A stretch of DNA of 64,000 nt from Streptomyces sp. NBRC 110611 (GTDB lineage Bacteria; Actinomycetota; Actinomycetes; Streptomycetales; Streptomycetaceae): the NCBI RefSeq assembly GCF_001590865.1, contig NZ_BBUY01000003.1, forward strand, positions 69,846 to 133,845, read 5' to 3'. Under the pieces are notes generated by a model. It made no database searches. It was not told where the DNA came from and saw only the letters and a program-made list of their open reading frames with translations. A program made the translations under genes and the position numbers. Within the stretch, counting starts at the first letter, position 1, and each line of letters begins with the position of its first letter. This document shows positions 26,748-38,682 of this stretch, in pieces.

Positions 26748-28343
26748 TCAGTCCTGATAGCGCGGGTGCATGAGGGTGGACACCGGCAGTCCGGTCATCC
26801 GGGTGCGGGCCGCTCCGCGTCGGCCGGCCTGGAGTTCGTCGGCGGTGAGGGCGCTCAGCGGGGGTGTGTCGGGTGCCAGCCCGAAGCGCGGGCGGTGCCG
26901 GGCGGCCAGGACGAAACCCCCGTAGTGGCCCGGCAGCCGGTAGGGGACGGTGGTCAGGCCGACCGACCGCACCGTCGCGTCCACCGTCCAGTACGTCCGC
27001 GCCGCCGGTGGTTCGGCGTCCACCACCAGCCGCCCGCCGTCGGCCAGCAGCCGTGCCGCCAGGCCGTAGAACTCGTGCGAGTAGAGCTTGGTACTGGCGG
27101 TCAGGAACGGGCCGGGGAGGTCGCAGACGATGACGTCGTAGCGGGCCGGGGGCCGGTCCCGGCGGGCCTGCCGCCGCAGCCAGTCGAAGGCGTCGGCGGC
27201 GGTCACCCGCACCCGTGGATCGCCGAGCGAGTGACGGTTGAGGCGGGACAGGCCGGGGTCGGTGCGGGCCAACTGCACGATGCCGGGGTCGAGTTCGACG
27301 ACCGTGACGGCGCGGACGGCGGGGTAGCGGAGGATCTCGCGTACGGCGAGGCCGTCGCCGCCGCCGAGGACCAGCACGCGTGCACGCGGGCGGTCGGCCA
27401 TCGCCGGGTGCACGAGCGCCTCGTGGTAGCGGGATTCGGTGTCCGCGCTGACCCGCAGCCGGCCATCCAGGTAGAGCTCCAGCGGACGGCCGGAACCTTT
27501 CCTCCCGCGCTCCGCGCCACCGGTCATCACCACTTCCTGGACGCCGGTCTGCACCGCGACCCGCGCCGGCGAGCCGTACACCGCGCGCCGGGCGGCCCGT
27601 TCGAAGGGGGTGGCCAGCAGGACGCCCAGGGCCAGCAGGACGAGGACCAGGATGTTGACGGTGAGGAGGCAGCGGCGGGTGCGGACGGTCAGGTCGCGAC
27701 GGAAGAGCCAGAGCACCAGGGCGCCGCCGGCGGTCGCGTTGACCGCGCCGGTGACCAGCGCGCCGGTCAGCTGGCCGAGGGCGGGGAGGAGAAGGAAGGG
27801 GAAGGCCAGGCCGCCGACGAGCGCGCCGACGTAGTCGGCGGCGAAGAGGTCGGCGACCGCGCCGCCCGCGTCCTGCCGGCGGACCCGCTGGATCAGTGTC
27901 ATCAGGAGCGGCACCTCGGCGCCGATCAGCATGCCGATGGTCAGCGAGAAACCGACGAGCGCGGCGCGGGTCTGGCCGAACCAGGCGAAGCAGGCGTAGA
28001 GCGCCATCGCCGAGCAGCCGCCGACCAGCGCGAGTCCGGCCTCGACCACGCCGAAGCCGACCGCCGCCCGGCAGCGCAGCCGTTTGGCGAGCAGCGCGCC
28101 GACGCCCATCGCGAAGACCATCACGGACAGCACGACGGACGCCTGGGTGACCGAGTCGCCGACCAGGTACGTGGCCAGCGCGACCAGCTCGAGCTCGTAC
28201 ACCAGGCCGCAGGCGGCGCAGACGAAGACCACGGCGAGGACCAGCAGCCGGCCGAGCCCGGCCGGTACGGGCAGCCGCGCCGGCGTGCCGGCCTCCGGCG
28301 GCCCGAGGGCTCCGGTGAGAGCGGGCTCTGGCGGATCGATCAT
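26748..28343 (-). CDS. Membrane-embedded spermidine synthase-like protein
   Basis: 531 residues from ATG 28343 (a TAGCGT -10 lies 8 nt upstream, suggesting a near-leaderless mRNA). Seven or so membrane helices (~25-235), then a SpeE-type aminopropyltransferase domain: '[28 protein letters not shown]', SAM-loop '[18 protein letters not shown]', '[15 protein letters not shown]', '[12 protein letters not shown]'. The fusion is known from actinobacteria, where true spermidine synthesis is unproven. The stop is followed at 76 nt by the CoxG-like gene. Confidence 0.92.
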   Translation of the reverse strand: MIDPPEPALTGALGPPEAGTPARLPVPAGLGRLLVLAVVFVCAACGLVYELELVALATYLVGDSVTQASVVLSVMVFAMGVGALLAKRLRCRAAVGFGVVEAGLALVGGCSAMALYACFAWFGQTRAALVGFSLTIGMLIGAEVPLLMTLIQRVRRQDAGGAVADLFAADYVGALVGGLAFPFLLLPALGQLTGALVTGAVNATAGGALVLWLFRRDLTVRTRRCLLTVNILVLVLLALGVLLATPFERAARRAVYGSPARVAVQTGVQEVVMTGGAERGRKGSGRPLELYLDGRLRVSADTESRYHEALVHPAMADRPRARVLVLGGGDGLAVREILRYPAVRAVTVVELDPGIVQLARTDPGLSRLNRHSLGDPRVRVTAADAFDWLRRQARRDRPPARYDVIVCDLPGPFLTASTKLYSHEFYGLAARLLADGGRLVVDAEPPAARTYWTVDATVRSVGLTTVPYRLPGHYGGFVLAARHRPRFGLAPDTPPLSALTADELQAGRRGAARTRMTGLPVSTLMHPRYQD

Positions 28344-28616
28344 GCGAAGGAACGCTACGTGACGCTTCCGTTCCGCTTCGTCACCCACACGAGTGCACTC
28401 TGCTGGCTACACGCGTCAGTTGGAGCGATGTCGATGCGCATGGGGCGATGGTGACGGCCGCGCCGAGCGACCGGCGCGTAATCCGGTACGCGCGCGCCCC
28501 CACGTCCACCCGCCCCCCAGGCGCGCACTCTTCGCGCCCGCCACACCCCACGGCTCCCGCGCCCCTCCCTCCGGCCGGCACCACCGACCGGTCCGGCCTT
28601 TTCGGCCGGTTATCCC

Positions 28617-29138
28617 CTAGACGGCCGCGACCGCCGCGCGTACGCCCACTCGCGTACGGGTGGCCACCAGGCGGCCCTCCTGCGGATACGCATGCCAGGT
28701 CCGCCAGCGCACCTGCCCCTGCTGGCACTGGGCCAGCATCGCGGTGAACGCGTGCGGCGAGCCGGGGAAGGTTCCGGCCAGGCCGTACGGATGCTCGGCG
28801 ACCAGGGCCAGCAACTCCTGCGCACGACCTGCGAACGAGCCGCGCGACAGGGTCTCGACATGCGCGGCGAACTCGTACTCCCAGTCGCCCAGCCGCTTCG
28901 CCACACCGAGCGGCAGCGGGGTGCTGCTGCCCGGCATGCAGGCGACCGTCTCGGAGCACGTGCCGTGCTCCTCCTCCAGAAGCACCTGATGGGAGGCGCC
29001 GAGCAGTCTCAACTGCACCTGTGCGCCGTGGAGTTGGAGATCGAGCACGGCCAGGGCCGGCAGGGGTTCCCTGCCCAGCGCCCAGGCCAGGTCGGATGCA
29101 CGGGTATCGGTGTACGCCGTTTTCAGAGTGGTGAGCAT
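28617..29138 (-). CDS. DUF2617 family protein
   Basis: 173 residues from ATG 29138. 'MLTTLKTAYTDTRASDLAWALGREPLPALAVLDLQLHGAQVQLRLLGASHQVLLE', 'SETVACMPG', 'FPGSPHAFTAMLA' and 'WRTWHAYPQEGRLVATRTRV' match DUF2617. Unknown function. It lies upstream of the spermidine-synthase-like gene in the same direction, a frequent arrangement in this genus. Confidence 0.88.
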   Translation of the reverse strand: MLTTLKTAYTDTRASDLAWALGREPLPALAVLDLQLHGAQVQLRLLGASHQVLLEEEHGTCSETVACMPGSSTPLPLGVAKRLGDWEYEFAAHVETLSRGSFAGRAQELLALVAEHPYGLAGTFPGSPHAFTAMLAQCQQGQVRWRTWHAYPQEGRLVATRTRVGVRAAVAAV

Positions 29139-29272
29139 GGGTCGGCTCCGCAAGCACGCAGTGGAATGGTGGGCCGGCCCGCCCGTAAAGGATCAGAAAT
29201 GTTCGTCTGCCTGCCGGCTCGTGCCCACGTGGGATCGGAGAACGTGGGGGAATTCTCTGTTAAGAGGGAATC

Positions 29273-29446
29273 ATGAAAGCCCGCTCACCAACAGCGTTTT
29301 TACCCAACTTCTCCGGGTTTCCTCCGCTAGAGGGCCGTGCAGCTCATCTGTTCAACCACCTTACGCCCGGCGGCTGTTGGCGATTCCGACCGGCCCGCCG
29401 GGCGCATATGCGGAGCGGCAAGAGCCAACCGCATGTGTGCAGTTGA
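29273..29446 (+). CDS. Possible small ORF with TTA codon
   Basis: 57 residues, ATG 29273 preceded by AGAGGGAAT. It holds one rare TTA leucine codon near its start (bldA-dependent in Streptomyces). Arg-rich, no recognised pattern, and GC below average. It is the only frame with a plausible ribosome site in the 350-base gap before the Gly-rich gene; I would not be surprised if it were not a gene. Confidence 0.25.
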   Translation: MKARSPTAFLPNFSGFPPLEGRAAHLFNHLTPGGCWRFRPARRAHMRSGKSQPHVCS

Positions 29447-29490
29447 GGAGGGTTACGGACGGACCTCGGGCCGGTTCCCGGCCCCGTTCG

Positions 29491-29787
29491 TCAGCTCCCG
29501 CCGCCGCAGCCCCCGCCGCCACCGCCACCACCACCGCAGCCCCCGCCACCGCCGCACGAGTGACCGCCGCCGCACGAGTGGCCCCCGTGGTGCCCGCCGT
29601 GGTGGCCGTCGCTCCCACCGGAGTCACCGCCACCACCGGCCCACCAACTGCCGCCACCGGAACCGGAACTGGAGCCGCGGTACTTGCTGCCGCCCCGTCC
29701 ACGGCCCCCGCCGGAGCCGCCGCGCAAGGCCAGGGCCACCAGCCCGAGCACGCCCCCGCAGATCACCAGGAACACCACAATCCCCAT
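29491..29787 (-). CDS. Small membrane protein with Gly/Cys/His-rich tail
   Basis: 98 residues. One N-terminal membrane helix ('MGIVVFLVICGGVLGLVALAL'), then a Gly/Ser/Arg linker. The last ~40 residues are almost only Gly, His, Cys and Ser (HHGGHHGGHSCGGGHSC, then CGGG repeats). Such tails occur at the ends of actinobacterial membrane proteins and could bind metal. Other frames over this tract are artefacts of the repeats. Confidence 0.65.
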   Translation of the reverse strand: MGIVVFLVICGGVLGLVALALRGGSGGGRGRGGSKYRGSSSGSGGGSWWAGGGGDSGGSDGHHGGHHGGHSCGGGHSCGGGGGCGGGGGGGGGCGGGS

Positions 29788-29955
29788 CTGCCTCACACTC
29801 CTTCTCGTCCCCCGAAGCGTCCCCCCGAGAGGCACCGCCCCGTCCGGCGCCGCTGAAACCATGCGGCTCCGCCCTGTGTGCGGGGCTGATGCCCGAGCCC
29901 CCGAGTCTCAAAGCACAGTTGAGGAACTCCAGAGGTTCGGCGGAGGATGACAGGT

Positions 29956-31140
29956 ATGGACCGACCGCTGCTCAATCGCCGCCTCGCCGAATTCGGCACC
30001 ACGATCTTCGCCGAGATGTCGGCACTCGCCGTCCGCACCGGCGCCATCAACCTCGGCCAGGGCTTCCCCGACGCCGACGGTCCGGAGGAGGTCAGAGAGG
30101 CAGCGGTGCGCGCGCTGCGCGACGGCCGCGGCAACCAGTACCCGCCCGGCCCGGGCATCCCCGAACTGCGCACCGCCGTCGCCGCCCACCAGGAGCGTCA
30201 CTACGGCCACCTCGGCCTCTCCTGCGACCCCGATACCGAGGTCCTGGTCACCGCGGGCGCCACCGAGGCCATCGCCGCCTCGATGCTGGCGCTGCTGGAG
30301 CCGGGCGACGAGGTCATCGCGCTGGAGCCGTACTACGACTCGTACGCCGCGACCATCGCGATGGCGGGCGGCCGCCGCGTCCCGGTGACCCTGCGCGCCC
30401 ACCCGGAGTCCGGCAGCTACTGTCTCGACCTCGACGAACTGCGCGACGCCGTCACCGACGACACCCGGCTGATCCTCCTCAACACCCCGCACAACCCCAC
30501 CGGCACCGTCCTCACCCGCGACGAACTGGCGGCCGTCGCCGAGCTGGCGGTGGAGCGCGACCTCCTCGTCATCACCGACGAGGTCTACGAACACCTGGTC
30601 TTCGAGGGCGAGCACCTGCCCCTCGCGTCCTTCCCGGGGATGCGCGAGCGCACCGTCACCATCAGCTCGGCGGGCAAGACGTTCTCCTTCACCGGCTGGA
30701 AGGTCGGCTGGGTCACCGGGCCGGCCGAGCTGGTCGGCGCCGTCCGCTCGGCCAAGCAGTTCCTGACCTATGTCTCCGCCGGCCCCTTCCAGTACGCCGT
30801 CGCCGAGGCGCTCGCCCTCCCCGACGCCTACTACGCCGGTCTCCGTGACGATCTGCGCACCAAGCGCGACGTCCTGGCCGCCGGGCTGACCGACGCCGGT
30901 CTGCGGGTCTTCCGCCCTTCCGGCACGTACTTCATCACCACCGACATCCGCCCCCTCGGGGAGAGCGACGGCTTCGCCTTCTGCCGCGCTCTGCCCGAGC
31001 GCGCCGGCGTCGTCGCCATCCCCAACGCGGTGTTCTACGACCACAAGGAGCAGGGCGCGCCCTTCGTCCGCTTCGCCTTCTGCAAGAGCGTGGCGGTGCT
31101 GGAGGAGGCGGCGGGACGGCTCAAGGCACTGACGGCGTGA
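29956..31140 (+). CDS. Class I/II aminotransferase (DapC/kynurenine aminotransferase group)
   Basis: 394 residues from ATG 29956 (GGAGGA 8 nt upstream; ATG 29947 is possible). 'INLGQGFPDADGPEEVREAAVRAL', 'QYPPGPGIPELR', 'TAGATEAIAASMLALLEPGDEV', 'LNTPHNPTGTVL', 'ITDEVYEHLVF' and the PLP lysine in 'SSAGKTFSFTGWKVGW' place it with DapC-like N-succinyl-diaminopimelate or kynurenine aminotransferases. Substrate uncertain. Confidence 0.93.
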   Translation: MDRPLLNRRLAEFGTTIFAEMSALAVRTGAINLGQGFPDADGPEEVREAAVRALRDGRGNQYPPGPGIPELRTAVAAHQERHYGHLGLSCDPDTEVLVTAGATEAIAASMLALLEPGDEVIALEPYYDSYAATIAMAGGRRVPVTLRAHPESGSYCLDLDELRDAVTDDTRLILLNTPHNPTGTVLTRDELAAVAELAVERDLLVITDEVYEHLVFEGEHLPLASFPGMRERTVTISSAGKTFSFTGWKVGWVTGPAELVGAVRSAKQFLTYVSAGPFQYAVAEALALPDAYYAGLRDDLRTKRDVLAAGLTDAGLRVFRPSGTYFITTDIRPLGESDGFAFCRALPERAGVVAIPNAVFYDHKEQGAPFVRFAFCKSVAVLEEAAGRLKALTA

Positions 31141-31152
31141 CGACAGGAGAAC

Positions 31153-31186
31153 GCGGGCCCGCGGAGCCATCGCTCCAGGGGCCCGC
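31153..31186. terminator. Terminator between convergent aminotransferase and YbjN genes
   Basis: GCGGGCCC/GGGCCCGC outer arms with an inner GGAGC/GCTCC stem, 13 nt after the aminotransferase stop. Confidence 0.75.
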
Positions 31187-31215
31187 GCAGCCGGGTGGGT
31201 GTGGGACGACCGGCC

Positions 31216-31752
31216 TCAGGCCTCGCCGTCACCCGGCTTCTCGTCGGAGTCGCCGTCGATCTCGGCCTCCAGACCGAGCTGCTCGACGATCCAGTTGTCG
31301 AATTCGATCGAGGCACGAACCCAGCTGACCGTGCTCGACACGAAGTGCTCGAGCGCGACACCGGTGCCGATCAGCATCGATGCCTCACCGATCAGACGGA
31401 CCGTACCGTCGTCATGGGTGTGGGTGTAGGCCTTGGGCCACAGCGTCCGGCGGTTCCAGTCGTCGATCGCCTCCAGCAGCTTCGGCTTGTCGTCGATGCC
31501 GTGGGCGCGGTCGTAGAACGTGCGGACGGAGAAGATCTGCTGCTCCTCCTCGCCGCGGAACATGAAGTACGTGCGGAACTTCTCCCACGGGGCGGCGAGG
31601 TCACCCTCCTCGTCGACTACGTACTTCAGCTCCATCTGTTCGAGAAGCTGCTTGACCAGGTCCTGGTCGGGCAGGACGGGACCCTCAGGCCCCGACGGCT
31701 CGGGTTCGGGCTGGCCCCCGAAATTCGGAATCGAGGACGGGTCGATGCTCAC
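31216..31752 (-). CDS. YbjN domain protein
   Basis: 178 residues from GTG 31752 with GAAGGGA 9 nt upstream. Pro/Glu-rich N-terminus, then 'LVKQLLEQMELKYVVDEEGDLAAPWEKFRTYFMFRGEEEQQIFSVRTFY' and 'LIGEASMLIGTGVALEHFVSSTVSWVRASIEFDNWIVEQ', the YbjN fold related to type III secretion chaperones. It follows clpB by 86 nt in the same direction, so it may be co-expressed under heat shock. Confidence 0.88.
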   Translation of the reverse strand: MSIDPSSIPNFGGQPEPEPSGPEGPVLPDQDLVKQLLEQMELKYVVDEEGDLAAPWEKFRTYFMFRGEEEQQIFSVRTFYDRAHGIDDKPKLLEAIDDWNRRTLWPKAYTHTHDDGTVRLIGEASMLIGTGVALEHFVSSTVSWVRASIEFDNWIVEQLGLEAEIDGDSDEKPGDGEA

Positions 31753-31838
31753 CGTGGAATTCCCTTCGTATGGTCCCTGCCATCCTCCCCCACATCCGCC
31801 CCGTCCTGGCAAGCCCGGGGCGTCCCGCCCGCCGCCGC

Positions 31839-34478
<2,640 letters not shown>

Positions 34479-34581
34479 GTCCTCGCGATCCTCCTCGTAC
34501 CCGGCTCCTGTGCCTGGTGCTCGTGCCTGCGATCAGTCTGGCAAAACCTGCTCAAACCCTGCTCATGCCAACGTGCGATAA

Positions 34582-34602
34582 GTTGAGTCTATTCCACTCA
34601 AG
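34582..34602. promoter_or_regulatory. HAIR element (HspR operator) of clpB
   Basis: On the minus strand CTTGAGT-N7-ACTCAAC, one mismatch from the HspR consensus CTTGAGT-N7-ACTCAAG, in the divergent clpB/Uma2 region. Confidence 0.9.
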
Positions 34603-34690
34603 CTGACTCGTTCGGGTGACCGACGCCGAACGGGGCTTCGCCCGCTTCGCCACCTGGTGACACTGGCCTTCGACCACAAGGAGGTGCAGC

Positions 34691-35272
34691 ATGACGGCTA
34701 TGGCACAAGAGCCCGTAGTGACGAACGAAGAGACCCTCCTGAACGGCTTCTTCGCGCTGGAGACCCCCGAGGGCTTCAAGGCGGAGCTGATCGAGGGGGA
34801 GATCGTCGTGACACCACCGCCGGACAACAACCATGAGCGGTTCTTCAGCAGGATCGTCAAGCAGGTTCTGACCAGGTCCTGTACCGACATGGACGTTTCC
34901 GGCAACAAGGGAATCGTGCTGTCACCTGGCGGCCTGTATCCCAAGAACTACGTAATCCCGGACGCCACCTTCGTGCCCAGCGACGCAGACCTCTTCGGTC
35001 TACCAGGCAACTGGATTCCCAGCGACGCTGTCGCCCTGGTCGTCGAGGTGACTTCAAGCAAGCCTTACCGGGACCGCGTCATCAAGCGCGACGCCTATGC
35101 CCGTGCGAACATCCCGCTCTACCTCCTCGTCGATCGTGAGAAGTCCACGGTCACGCTTTTCAGCGAGCCGGTGGACGGTGACTACCAAACAATCCGCACC
35201 GTCCCCATCGGCAAGCCGATCGCCCTCCCCGATCCCTTCTCCTTCGACCTCGACACCAGCGACTTCCTCTGA
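34691..35272 (+). CDS. Uma2 family putative endonuclease
   Basis: 193 residues, AAGGAGGTG 5 nt upstream of ATG. 'FKAELIEGEIVVTPPPDNNHERF', 'NYVIPDATFV' and 'VALVVEVTSSKPYRDRVIKRDAYARANIPLYLLVDREKSTVTL' give the PD-(D/E)XK-like core (D in 'IPDATF', E and K spacing as in Uma2). DNA cleavage is inferred only. Streptomyces carry many copies; a remnant lies at 11595. A terminator follows. Confidence 0.92.
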   Translation: MTAMAQEPVVTNEETLLNGFFALETPEGFKAELIEGEIVVTPPPDNNHERFFSRIVKQVLTRSCTDMDVSGNKGIVLSPGGLYPKNYVIPDATFVPSDADLFGLPGNWIPSDAVALVVEVTSSKPYRDRVIKRDAYARANIPLYLLVDREKSTVTLFSEPVDGDYQTIRTVPIGKPIALPDPFSFDLDTSDFL

Positions 35273-35277
35273 CCAGC

Positions 35278-35296
35278 GGGGCCGGTCTCCGGCCCC
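35278..35296 (+). terminator. Terminator of the Uma2 gene
   Basis: GGGGCCGG/CCGGCCCC, perfect 8-bp stem, 3-nt loop, 5 nt past the stop; TACCCT after it could be the -10 of the next gene. Confidence 0.75.
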
Positions 35297-35312
35297 GTCT
35301 ACCCTTGCCCCC

Positions 35313-35717
35313 ATGGCCCACGACCTCTCCGCCCTCGCCCCCGAGTACCTCGCCTTCTGGGGCGAGTACCTGATGCCGACGTTCACCACCCTGCGCGCGG
35401 ACGGGACGCCGCACGTCGTGCCCGTGGGCGTCACGTACGACGCCGGGCAGCGGATCGCGCGGATCATCACCCGCAAGGACAGCGTCAAGGTCAAGAACAT
35501 CCTCGCCGCCGGGGCGGACGGCGCCACCGTGGCCGTGTGCCAGGTCGACAAGGGGCGCTGGGCGACGCTGGAGGGCATCGCCCGGGTGCGTACGGACGCG
35601 GAGTCGGTGGCCGACGCGGTGCGGCGCTACGCCGAGCGCTACGGGCGGACGCCGTCGCCCAACCCCGACCGGGTCATGATCGAGATCGCGGTGACCAGGG
35701 CCCTGGGACGGGCCTGA
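35313..35717 (+). CDS. PPOX-class F420/FMN-dependent oxidoreductase
   Basis: 134 residues. Split-barrel flavin/F420 fold: 'MPTFTTLRADGTPHVVPVGVTYDAGQRIARIITRKDSVKVKNI' and 'VAVCQVDKGRWATLEGIARV' are typical of the actinobacterial TIGR03618-like subgroup. Reduces unsaturated or aromatic substrates; specific one unknown. TACCCT 7 nt before ATG 35313 with no Shine-Dalgarno fits a leaderless mRNA. Confidence 0.88.
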   Translation: MAHDLSALAPEYLAFWGEYLMPTFTTLRADGTPHVVPVGVTYDAGQRIARIITRKDSVKVKNILAAGADGATVAVCQVDKGRWATLEGIARVRTDAESVADAVRRYAERYGRTPSPNPDRVMIEIAVTRALGRA

Positions 35718-35824
35718 AGCAGCTCTCCCCACAGCCGTCCCCACAGCCCTCCATTCAGCCCCTCCACCCGGGCCGTCCTCGGCGGTATCGTCGCCCCCAC
35801 CGTCGCCACGCCCCGGAGGGCACG

Positions 35825-36229
35825 ATGAACTCGGTCCGAGTGACGGCGATCGCCTGCCTGATGCCGCTGTCCGAGCTGGACGAGGATCCGTTCCTGGTAG
35901 ATGACCGCAGCCAGCACGACATGTGCCAGCAGTGGGCGGCAGCCCGTGACTACCGCCTGACCTGCCGGCTCAGCCTGCACCGGCTGCCCGCCGGCCACGG
36001 CGCGCTGTGGGGTGATGTGGCGCGGGGCCTGGTGGATGTGTTCGTGGCGCCCAACCGCCGGGCGCTGGAGACCGCCATCGACGGCGCCGACGAGTTCACC
36101 GAGCGGTGCACGGCGGCCGGCGTCCGGCTGGCGACCGCCGACCTCGACGAACCGGTCTACACACTCGCGATGAAGTCCCAGGTGCACCGCCGGCTGTCGA
36201 TGCCCACGGCCGGGTACAGCGGCCGCTGA
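35825..36229 (+). CDS. Resolvase-like N-terminal domain protein, catalytically degenerate
   Basis: 134 residues. 'RVTAIACLMPLSELDED' then 'SQHDMCQQWAAARDYRL', 'ALWGDVARGLVDVFVAPNRRALE', 'FTERCTAAGVRLATADLDEP' recalls serine-recombinase catalytic domains ('RQ..C..WA...GY', 'G.VDVVVV...RL', 'GVRL.S'), but the catalytic Ser in YxRVS and the Arg-rich DNA-binding part are missing. Likely a domesticated, non-recombining relative. Known only by pattern; conserved-looking in context beside hspR. Confidence 0.6.
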   Translation: MNSVRVTAIACLMPLSELDEDPFLVDDRSQHDMCQQWAAARDYRLTCRLSLHRLPAGHGALWGDVARGLVDVFVAPNRRALETAIDGADEFTERCTAAGVRLATADLDEPVYTLAMKSQVHRRLSMPTAGYSGR

Positions 36230-36265
36230 GCGGGGTGCGCGCGGCCGCGGCCGCCGAGCCGGACG

Positions 36266-36308
36266 TACGGCGAAGGGCCGGGGTGCGTCACCCCGGCCCT
36301 TCGCCGTA
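36266..36308. terminator. Strong bidirectional terminator, followed by CCGTATG repeats
   Basis: 20-bp perfect stem (36266-36285 / 36289-36308) with the loop CGT, between the convergent resolvase-like gene and hspR. CCGTATG is repeated three times at 36304-36324. Confidence 0.85.
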
Positions 36309-36338
36309 TGCCGTATGCCGTATGGCCACCGCGTACCG

Positions 36339-36791
36339 CTACTCCGGCCGCTTCGGCCGCCACACCACCAGCGCACTGCTCTGCTGGACGTCCTGATACG
36401 GCACCAGATCGCGCCGGTACGAGGCGTGCACCGCCGCCTCGCGCTGCCGCATCGTGCTGGCCGCGCCCTCCAGGGCGCCCTGGAGCTCGGCGATCCGCTG
36501 CTGTAGCGCCGCGACCTGGTTCTCCAGCTCGATGATGCGCTTGATGCCGGCGAGGTTGATGCCCTCTTCCTGCGACAACTGCTGCACCGTACGGAGCAGT
36601 TCGATGTCACGGGCCGAGTAGCGGCGGCCCCGGCCGGCCGTGCGGTCCGGGGAGACCAGGCCCAGGCGGTCGTACTGCCGCAGGGTCTGCGGATGCAGGC
36701 CGGAGAGCTGGGCCGCTACGGAGATGACGTACACCGGCGACTCATCGGTCAGTTCATATGGGTTACGACGCTGCCCGCCCCGGCTGTCCAT
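36339..36791 (-). CDS. hspR: Heat-shock repressor HspR (MerR family)
   Basis: 150 residues. MerR winged helix 'VYVISVAAQLSGLHPQTLRQYDRLGLVSPDRTAGRGRRYSARDIELLRTVQQLSQEEGINLAGIKRIIELE' followed by a coiled coil. Binds HAIR sites together with DnaK as co-repressor and shuts off dnaK and clpB operons. Last gene of the dnaK operon; one nucleotide after dnaJ. Confidence 0.97.
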   Translation of the reverse strand: MDSRGGQRRNPYELTDESPVYVISVAAQLSGLHPQTLRQYDRLGLVSPDRTAGRGRRYSARDIELLRTVQQLSQEEGINLAGIKRIIELENQVAALQQRIAELQGALEGAASTMRQREAAVHASYRRDLVPYQDVQQSSALVVWRPKRPE

Positions 36792-36792
36792 C

Positions 36793-37956
36793 TCAAGCTC
36801 CCTTCGCGGCCTGGAACAGCTCCGCCCGCGGGTCCGGGCCCGCGGTCGCCTCGCGATAGGACTCCAGCGCCTGCTTCGCCTGGTCGCCGAGGTCCTTGGG
36901 AACGATCACCTCTATGGTGACCAGCAGGTCACCCCGGGTGCCGTCCTTACGGGCCGCGCCCTTGCCCCGGGCCCGCATCGTGCGTCCGTTGGGGGTACCG
37001 GCCGGCAGCTTCAGCGTCACCGGCGGACCGCCCAGCGTCGGCACCTTCACCTCGCCGCCCAGCGCGGCCTCCGGGAAGGTGACCGGCACCGTGATGGTGA
37101 GGTTGTCGCCCTTGCGGCCGAAGACCGGGTGGGCGTCGACGTGCACGACGACGTACAGATCACCGGCCGGGCCGCCCTGCTCGCCCGGAGCGCCCTTGCC
37201 GCGCAGCCGGATCCGCTGCCCGTCGGAGACGCCCGCGGGGATGCGGACCTGCATCGTGCGGGCGCTCGTCGCGCGGCCGCTGCCCTTGCAGACGTCGCAC
37301 GGGTCCTGGGCGATCAGACCCCGGCCCTTGCAGTCCGCGCACGGGTCGGTCAGCGAGAAGCCGCCGCCCCCGCCCCGGCTGACCTGGCCGGTGCCGACGC
37401 AGGTCGGGCAGACCCGCGGCGTGCCGTTCTTGTCGCCGGTGCCCGAGCACGACTTGCACGGGGCCTGGCTGGACATCCGCAGCGGGACCGTGGCCCCGTC
37501 GACCGCCTCGGTGAAGCTGAGCGTCACCTCGGACTCGATGTCCTGGCCGCGGCGCGGGTGGGTACGCGTCCCGCCGCCGCGGTTGAACAGGCCGCCGAAG
37601 ACGTCCCCGAGGCCGCCGCCGAAGCCGCCGCCACCCTGCCCGGCGCCCCCTCCGAAGAGGTCGCCGAGGTCGAAGTTGAAGCTCCCGCCCCCACCGGGGC
37701 CGGGCCGGAAGCCGCCGTTGCCGAACAGCGCCCGGGCCTCGTCGTACTCCTTGCGGCGCTTGGGGTCGCCCAGGACGTCATTGGCCTCGGAGATCTCCTT
37801 GAAGCGCTCCTCGGCCTTGGCGTCGCCCTTGTTGGCGTCGGGGTGGTTCTCCCGGGCCAGCTTGCGGTACGCCTTCTTGATCTCCGCTTCGGTGGCGTCC
37901 TTCGGGACGCCGAGGACCTTGTAGTAGTCCTTCTCGACGAAGTCCTTGGTGCTCAT
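36793..37956 (-). CDS. dnaJ: DnaJ co-chaperone
   Basis: 387 residues. J domain with 'HPDANKGD' (HPD), Gly/Phe-rich linker (~70-135), four zinc-finger repeats CKSCSGTG, CPTCVGTG, CADCKGRG, CDVCKGSG (~165-235) and the C-terminal substrate domain. Type I J-protein stimulating DnaK ATPase. Third in the operon, 45 nt after grpE. A second J-protein elsewhere in the genome would be usual. Confidence 0.97.
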   Translation of the reverse strand: MSTKDFVEKDYYKVLGVPKDATEAEIKKAYRKLARENHPDANKGDAKAEERFKEISEANDVLGDPKRRKEYDEARALFGNGGFRPGPGGGGSFNFDLGDLFGGGAGQGGGGFGGGLGDVFGGLFNRGGGTRTHPRRGQDIESEVTLSFTEAVDGATVPLRMSSQAPCKSCSGTGDKNGTPRVCPTCVGTGQVSRGGGGGFSLTDPCADCKGRGLIAQDPCDVCKGSGRATSARTMQVRIPAGVSDGQRIRLRGKGAPGEQGGPAGDLYVVVHVDAHPVFGRKGDNLTITVPVTFPEAALGGEVKVPTLGGPPVTLKLPAGTPNGRTMRARGKGAARKDGTRGDLLVTIEVIVPKDLGDQAKQALESYREATAGPDPRAELFQAAKGA

Positions 37957-38001
37957 CCCCGACGTCCCTCCTTCCGTGCGGTCTTCCCGTTCGTGCTCAC
38001 G

Positions 38002-38682
38002 TCAGCCCTCGTCCGGGCCACCGCTCTCCTCGTCGGACGCCTTGGCGCCCTTGGCACCCTTGGCGTCCTCGTCGGATGCGGACTTGGCTCCGGGCGCGCC
38101 CGGCTGCGGCTCGGCGACGGCGACCCGCGCGGGGCGGATCGTTCGCTCACCGATGCGATACCCGGGCTGCAGGATCGCGACGCACGTGGTCTCCGTGACG
38201 TCCGGCGCGTACGAGTGCATCAGCGCTTCGTGGATCGTCGGGTCGAAGGGCTCGCCCTCCTTGCCGAACTGCTGCAGACCGAGCTTGGCGACCACGGTCT
38301 CCAGCGACTCGGCCACCGACTTGAAGCCGCCGACCAGTTCGTCGTGCTCGCGCGCCCGGCCGATGTCGTCGAGGGTCGGCAGGAGCTCGGACAGGAGGTT
38401 CGCCGCGGCGATCTCCTTGACCTGGACCCGGTCCCGTTCCACCCGACGGCGGTAGTTCTGGTACTCCGCCTGGAGCCGCTGGAGGTCCGCGGTGCGCTCG
38501 TTGAGCGCCTTCTGCACCTGGTCCAGCTGCGCCTGGAGTCCTACGTCGGTCATGTCGTCCCCGGCCGGGGCCGGGCCCGCCTTGTCGGCGGGCCCGGCGC
38601 CCTGCGCCGCATCGTCTGCGGGCTTTGCGGCGTCAGAGGGGACGTCGGGCCTCTCCTCGAAGCCCGGGGTCTCCTCCGTCAC
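38002..38682 (-). CDS. grpE: GrpE nucleotide-exchange factor
   Basis: 226 residues. Acidic, disordered N- and C-terminal tails frame '[44 protein letters not shown]' (coiled coil) and the beta domain '[48 protein letters not shown]'. GTG overlaps the dnaK stop by four bases (GTGA). Confidence 0.97.
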   Translation of the reverse strand: MTEETPGFEERPDVPSDAAKPADDAAQGAGPADKAGPAPAGDDMTDVGLQAQLDQVQKALNERTADLQRLQAEYQNYRRRVERDRVQVKEIAAANLLSELLPTLDDIGRAREHDELVGGFKSVAESLETVVAKLGLQQFGKEGEPFDPTIHEALMHSYAPDVTETTCVAILQPGYRIGERTIRPARVAVAEPQPGAPGAKSASDEDAKGAKGAKASDEESGGPDEG

